Below the pieces are notes generated by a model. It made no database searches and was not told where the DNA came from. It saw only the letters and a list, made by a program, of their open reading frames with translations. Shown piece by piece: positions 13,795 to 15,410 of a stretch of 15,410 bases of DNA (position 1 is its first letter; the number at the start of each line of letters is the position of its first letter). The translations under genes were made by a program, and so were the position numbers. Source of the stretch: Candidatus Segatella violae. Its GTDB lineage: Bacteria; Bacteroidota; Bacteroidia; Bacteroidales; Bacteroidaceae. The DNA lies in the NCBI GenBank assembly GCA_002440225.1, contig DJSH01000092.1, positions 14,071 through 29,480 on the forward strand, read 5' to 3'.

Positions 13795-14364
13795 TCACTT
13801 TTTGATAATGTTGATGATGGTGAGTCCGCCATTTCTTCCTGCCACAAAAGATGCTGTTCGCTCTCCCCCACGCTCGATGTATGGCAGATAAAGAGGCTGC
13901 TCCTTGATGAAACAACCTGTGACAAAACGGTCGCCCACCAGCAACTTACTATTTTCAGACTTTTCAACTTCGTAGGTACTATCGCCCAGATAGTATAGCT
14001 CCAAATATCGATTAGGACTCCAACCAATAGCGATGTGCTGTCCCTGGTGCAAGTCGCCACTCACGAGTTGGTTGGCCTTGAAAAAGGAAGAGTTGTACTT
14101 CGTACTGGTCTTTAGCCACTGAATAAATGCCATATAGTTTTGATGGTCCAAATATTGAGCAAGCACATCGAGTGTTGCCATACGTGGTTTATGATCATCA
14201 TTCACATATCCATAAAGGCGCTTGAAAGTAGAGGCTGATATACTATGTCCTGTCACCTTTTCCAGATGGAGCGAGAACTCCTCAAAATCGGTGGTAGTAG
14301 CCAATATTTTTCCATATTTCTGCTCTACGAGCGTTTTCAATTCTTCAATTTCTGGTGTTGTCAT
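13795..14364 (-). CDS. conserved protein of unknown function, probably regulatory
   Basis: 189 residues, no signal peptide or membrane helix. The first 75 or so are helical and resemble the small N-terminal HTH-like region common in Bacteroidetes hypothetical proteins (SASTFKRLYGYV followed by RMATLDVLAQYLDHQNYMAF). Residues about 90-189 look beta-rich, with many Gly and aromatic residues (GQHIAIGWSPNRYLELYYLG; GGERTASFVAGRNGGLTI), suggesting a small ligand- or protein-binding barrel. I cannot name the family. The gene lies 17 bp after the LRR gene and 22 bp before the kinase gene, so the three are almost surely co-transcribed. It is a natural candidate substrate or output of the kinase (inference). 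Confidence 0.8.
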   Translation of the reverse strand: MTTPEIEELKTLVEQKYGKILATTTDFEEFSLHLEKVTGHSISASTFKRLYGYVNDDHKPRMATLDVLAQYLDHQNYMAFIQWLKTSTKYNSSFFKANQLVSGDLHQGQHIAIGWSPNRYLELYYLGDSTYEVEKSENSKLLVGDRFVTGCFIKEQPLYLPYIERGGERTASFVAGRNGGLTIINIIKK

Positions 14365-14381
14365 ATTATATGATTAATTTA

Positions 14382-15410
14382 TCAATTTTCTACTATATGC
14401 ATAAAGGCCTTCCATTGCTGATGGTTTTGATATTTTGCCTTCAAACCTGCGGGTACATGCAACGTACAGGTTGTGACGAAGCTTGTGCCTGAGCGGAAAC
14501 TGAACGCATGTTCCTGGCACGTTGGCGGGATGATGGCATCGACATAGAGGTCGGTGAGCGGGCACTGGTCGAATGCATAGTTGGCTATCAGATTGGTACC
14601 AGCACCTAAATATACTGTTTTCAAGTGCTTACAGTCTTGAAAGGTACCTGTTGGTATCATTTGGAGAGTGGCGGGAAGTTTCACCTCTTCCACCCAGCTG
14701 CCCATGAACGCTCCTTGTCCTATTTCCTTCAGATTGTCGGGAAAGTGAAACTTGGTGATGTGACACTCCTTAAAAGCATAGTTACCGATACCGGTAATCG
14801 TGTTAGGCAAATTGTAATCGCCCTTTTTCCCCATTGGAAACCATACGATTTGAGAAGCATCAGCATTGAGCAATACGCCATCTTGACTACGATAGTTGGC
14901 ATTGGCATTAGAAACCTTGATGCTCTTCAAAGCCGTACAGCCTTTTGAGGGTGTCAAACTGACAACGGAAGCTGGGATTTCTAGCTCTTCGAGCGCAGTA
15001 CAGCCGGCAAAGGCATCTTGTTCTATCGTGTTAACATCGGCCGGTAGCGAGATATGGGTAAGAAGGTCGCAACCAGCGAAGAGACCAGTCACTACATGAT
15101 TTTCTACAGCTTGGTGATGATAGGGGCCTACTACTCCACCATCGACCAGATGTACATCCGTCATATCAATATTCGACAGTTTGCCCGGAGTAGTGACATT
15201 GTCATCATCACGTCCCATCATCCGCCTCAGGCAGCTCAAGTCGTTGCCATTCAGCGTGCCAGCTATTGAAAGTTGGGTATATTCATAAAGATTACTGCCC
15301 ATCAATGCAGACAATTCACCAGCCTCAGCCAACAAGATGGCATCGCTGGTACTATAGCTGATAGCATCGCCAACTGTTTCCCCCACCGCACTTTGGGCAA
15401 AGGGCTTGAT
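14382..15410 (-). CDS. BspA-like leucine-rich repeat protein (5' end outside window)
   Basis: At least 342 residues, with the frame open to the window edge; a GTG near 15386 is an internal codon, not a likely start. The first visible residues (IKPFAQSAVGETVGDA) look like the region just after a signal peptide. Several LRR_5/BspA (Treponema pallidum type) repeats are seen: LTHISLPADVNTIEQDAFAGC, LEELEIPASV, IGNYAFKECHITKFHFPDNL, IGQGAFMGSWVEEVKLPATL, TGTFQDCKHLKTVYLGAG, IANYAFDQCPLTDLYV. The C-terminus (TLHVPAGLKAKYQNHQQWKAF..HIVEN) is the usual BspA end with no sorting domain. Such proteins are exported or surface-exposed and bind host or microbial partners. It is the first visible gene of the LRR-regulator-kinase operon. 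Confidence 0.85.
   Translation of the reverse strand: MKPFAQSAVGETVGDAISYSTSDAILLAEAGELSALMGSNLYEYTQLSIAGTLNGNDLSCLRRMMGRDDDNVTTPGKLSNIDMTDVHLVDGGVVGPYHHQAVENHVVTGLFAGCDLLTHISLPADVNTIEQDAFAGCTALEELEIPASVVSLTPSKGCTALKSIKVSNANANYRSQDGVLLNADASQIVWFPMGKKGDYNLPNTITGIGNYAFKECHITKFHFPDNLKEIGQGAFMGSWVEEVKLPATLQMIPTGTFQDCKHLKTVYLGAGTNLIANYAFDQCPLTDLYVDAIIPPTCQEHAFSFRSGTSFVTTCTLHVPAGLKAKYQNHQQWKAFMHIVEN

Noticed and set aside
15384..15386. GTG as start of the LRR protein
   Set aside because: The frame stays open to the window edge and no signal peptide follows the GTG; the true start must lie beyond 15410.

Overview
The window looks like chromosomal DNA of a gut or oral Bacteroidales bacterium, most likely the Prevotella/Segatella group. 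Three things point there: TAnnTTTG-type -7 promoter boxes in place of sigma70 boxes, starts without clear Shine-Dalgarno sites, and a gene set (BspA-like LRR protein, Tat-exported aldo/keto reductase with ferredoxin tail, DUF1893, ECF S component) familiar from that order. This is inference from protein and promoter character, not a database result.

Left part (1-5100): a plus-strand AAA-type ATPase (16-1134) is followed by about 540 bp without a gene. That gap holds a degenerate 22-bp tandem array and a strong hairpin. Next comes a complete ISL3-family insertion sequence (1679-3543) with 23-bp terminal inverted repeats and an exact 8-bp target duplication. Past it lies eroded polysaccharide-degradation DNA: a possible scrap of a malectin-like/GH2 C-terminus and a multiply frameshifted, internally deleted GH5 endoglucanase gene (3930-4952). 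A rho-independent terminator closes this part.

Central part (5104-12505): seven minus-strand genes. In transcription order they are a polytopic Fe-S protein resembling a NapH-NapG fusion with an internal Tat motif, a Tat-type aldo/keto reductase lipoprotein with two 4Fe-4S clusters, a DUF1893 protein, an ECF-transporter S-like membrane protein, TatA, TatC, and a UPF1/IGHMBP2-like SF1 helicase with its own promoter. The first two carry twin-arginine motifs, so the Tat translocase is encoded beside its probable substrates. No TatB is present.

Right part (12506-15410): a 21-bp tandem array bounded by inverted and direct repeats, then a minus-strand three-gene cassette: a secreted LRR protein (5' end beyond the window), a probable regulatory protein, and a membrane-anchored Ser/Thr kinase.

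The most unusual features are repeats. A 26-bp sequence with a hairpin core (GGGGATT-TGC-AATCCCC) occurs identically inside two unrelated coding genes, in the same frame, and in one of them at the join of the NapH- and NapG-like halves. Other repeats are two helically spaced palindrome arrays (22 and 21 bp), a roughly 240-bp fold-back element between two operon genes, and matching 7-bp triplicate repeats just upstream of two start codons in one operon.
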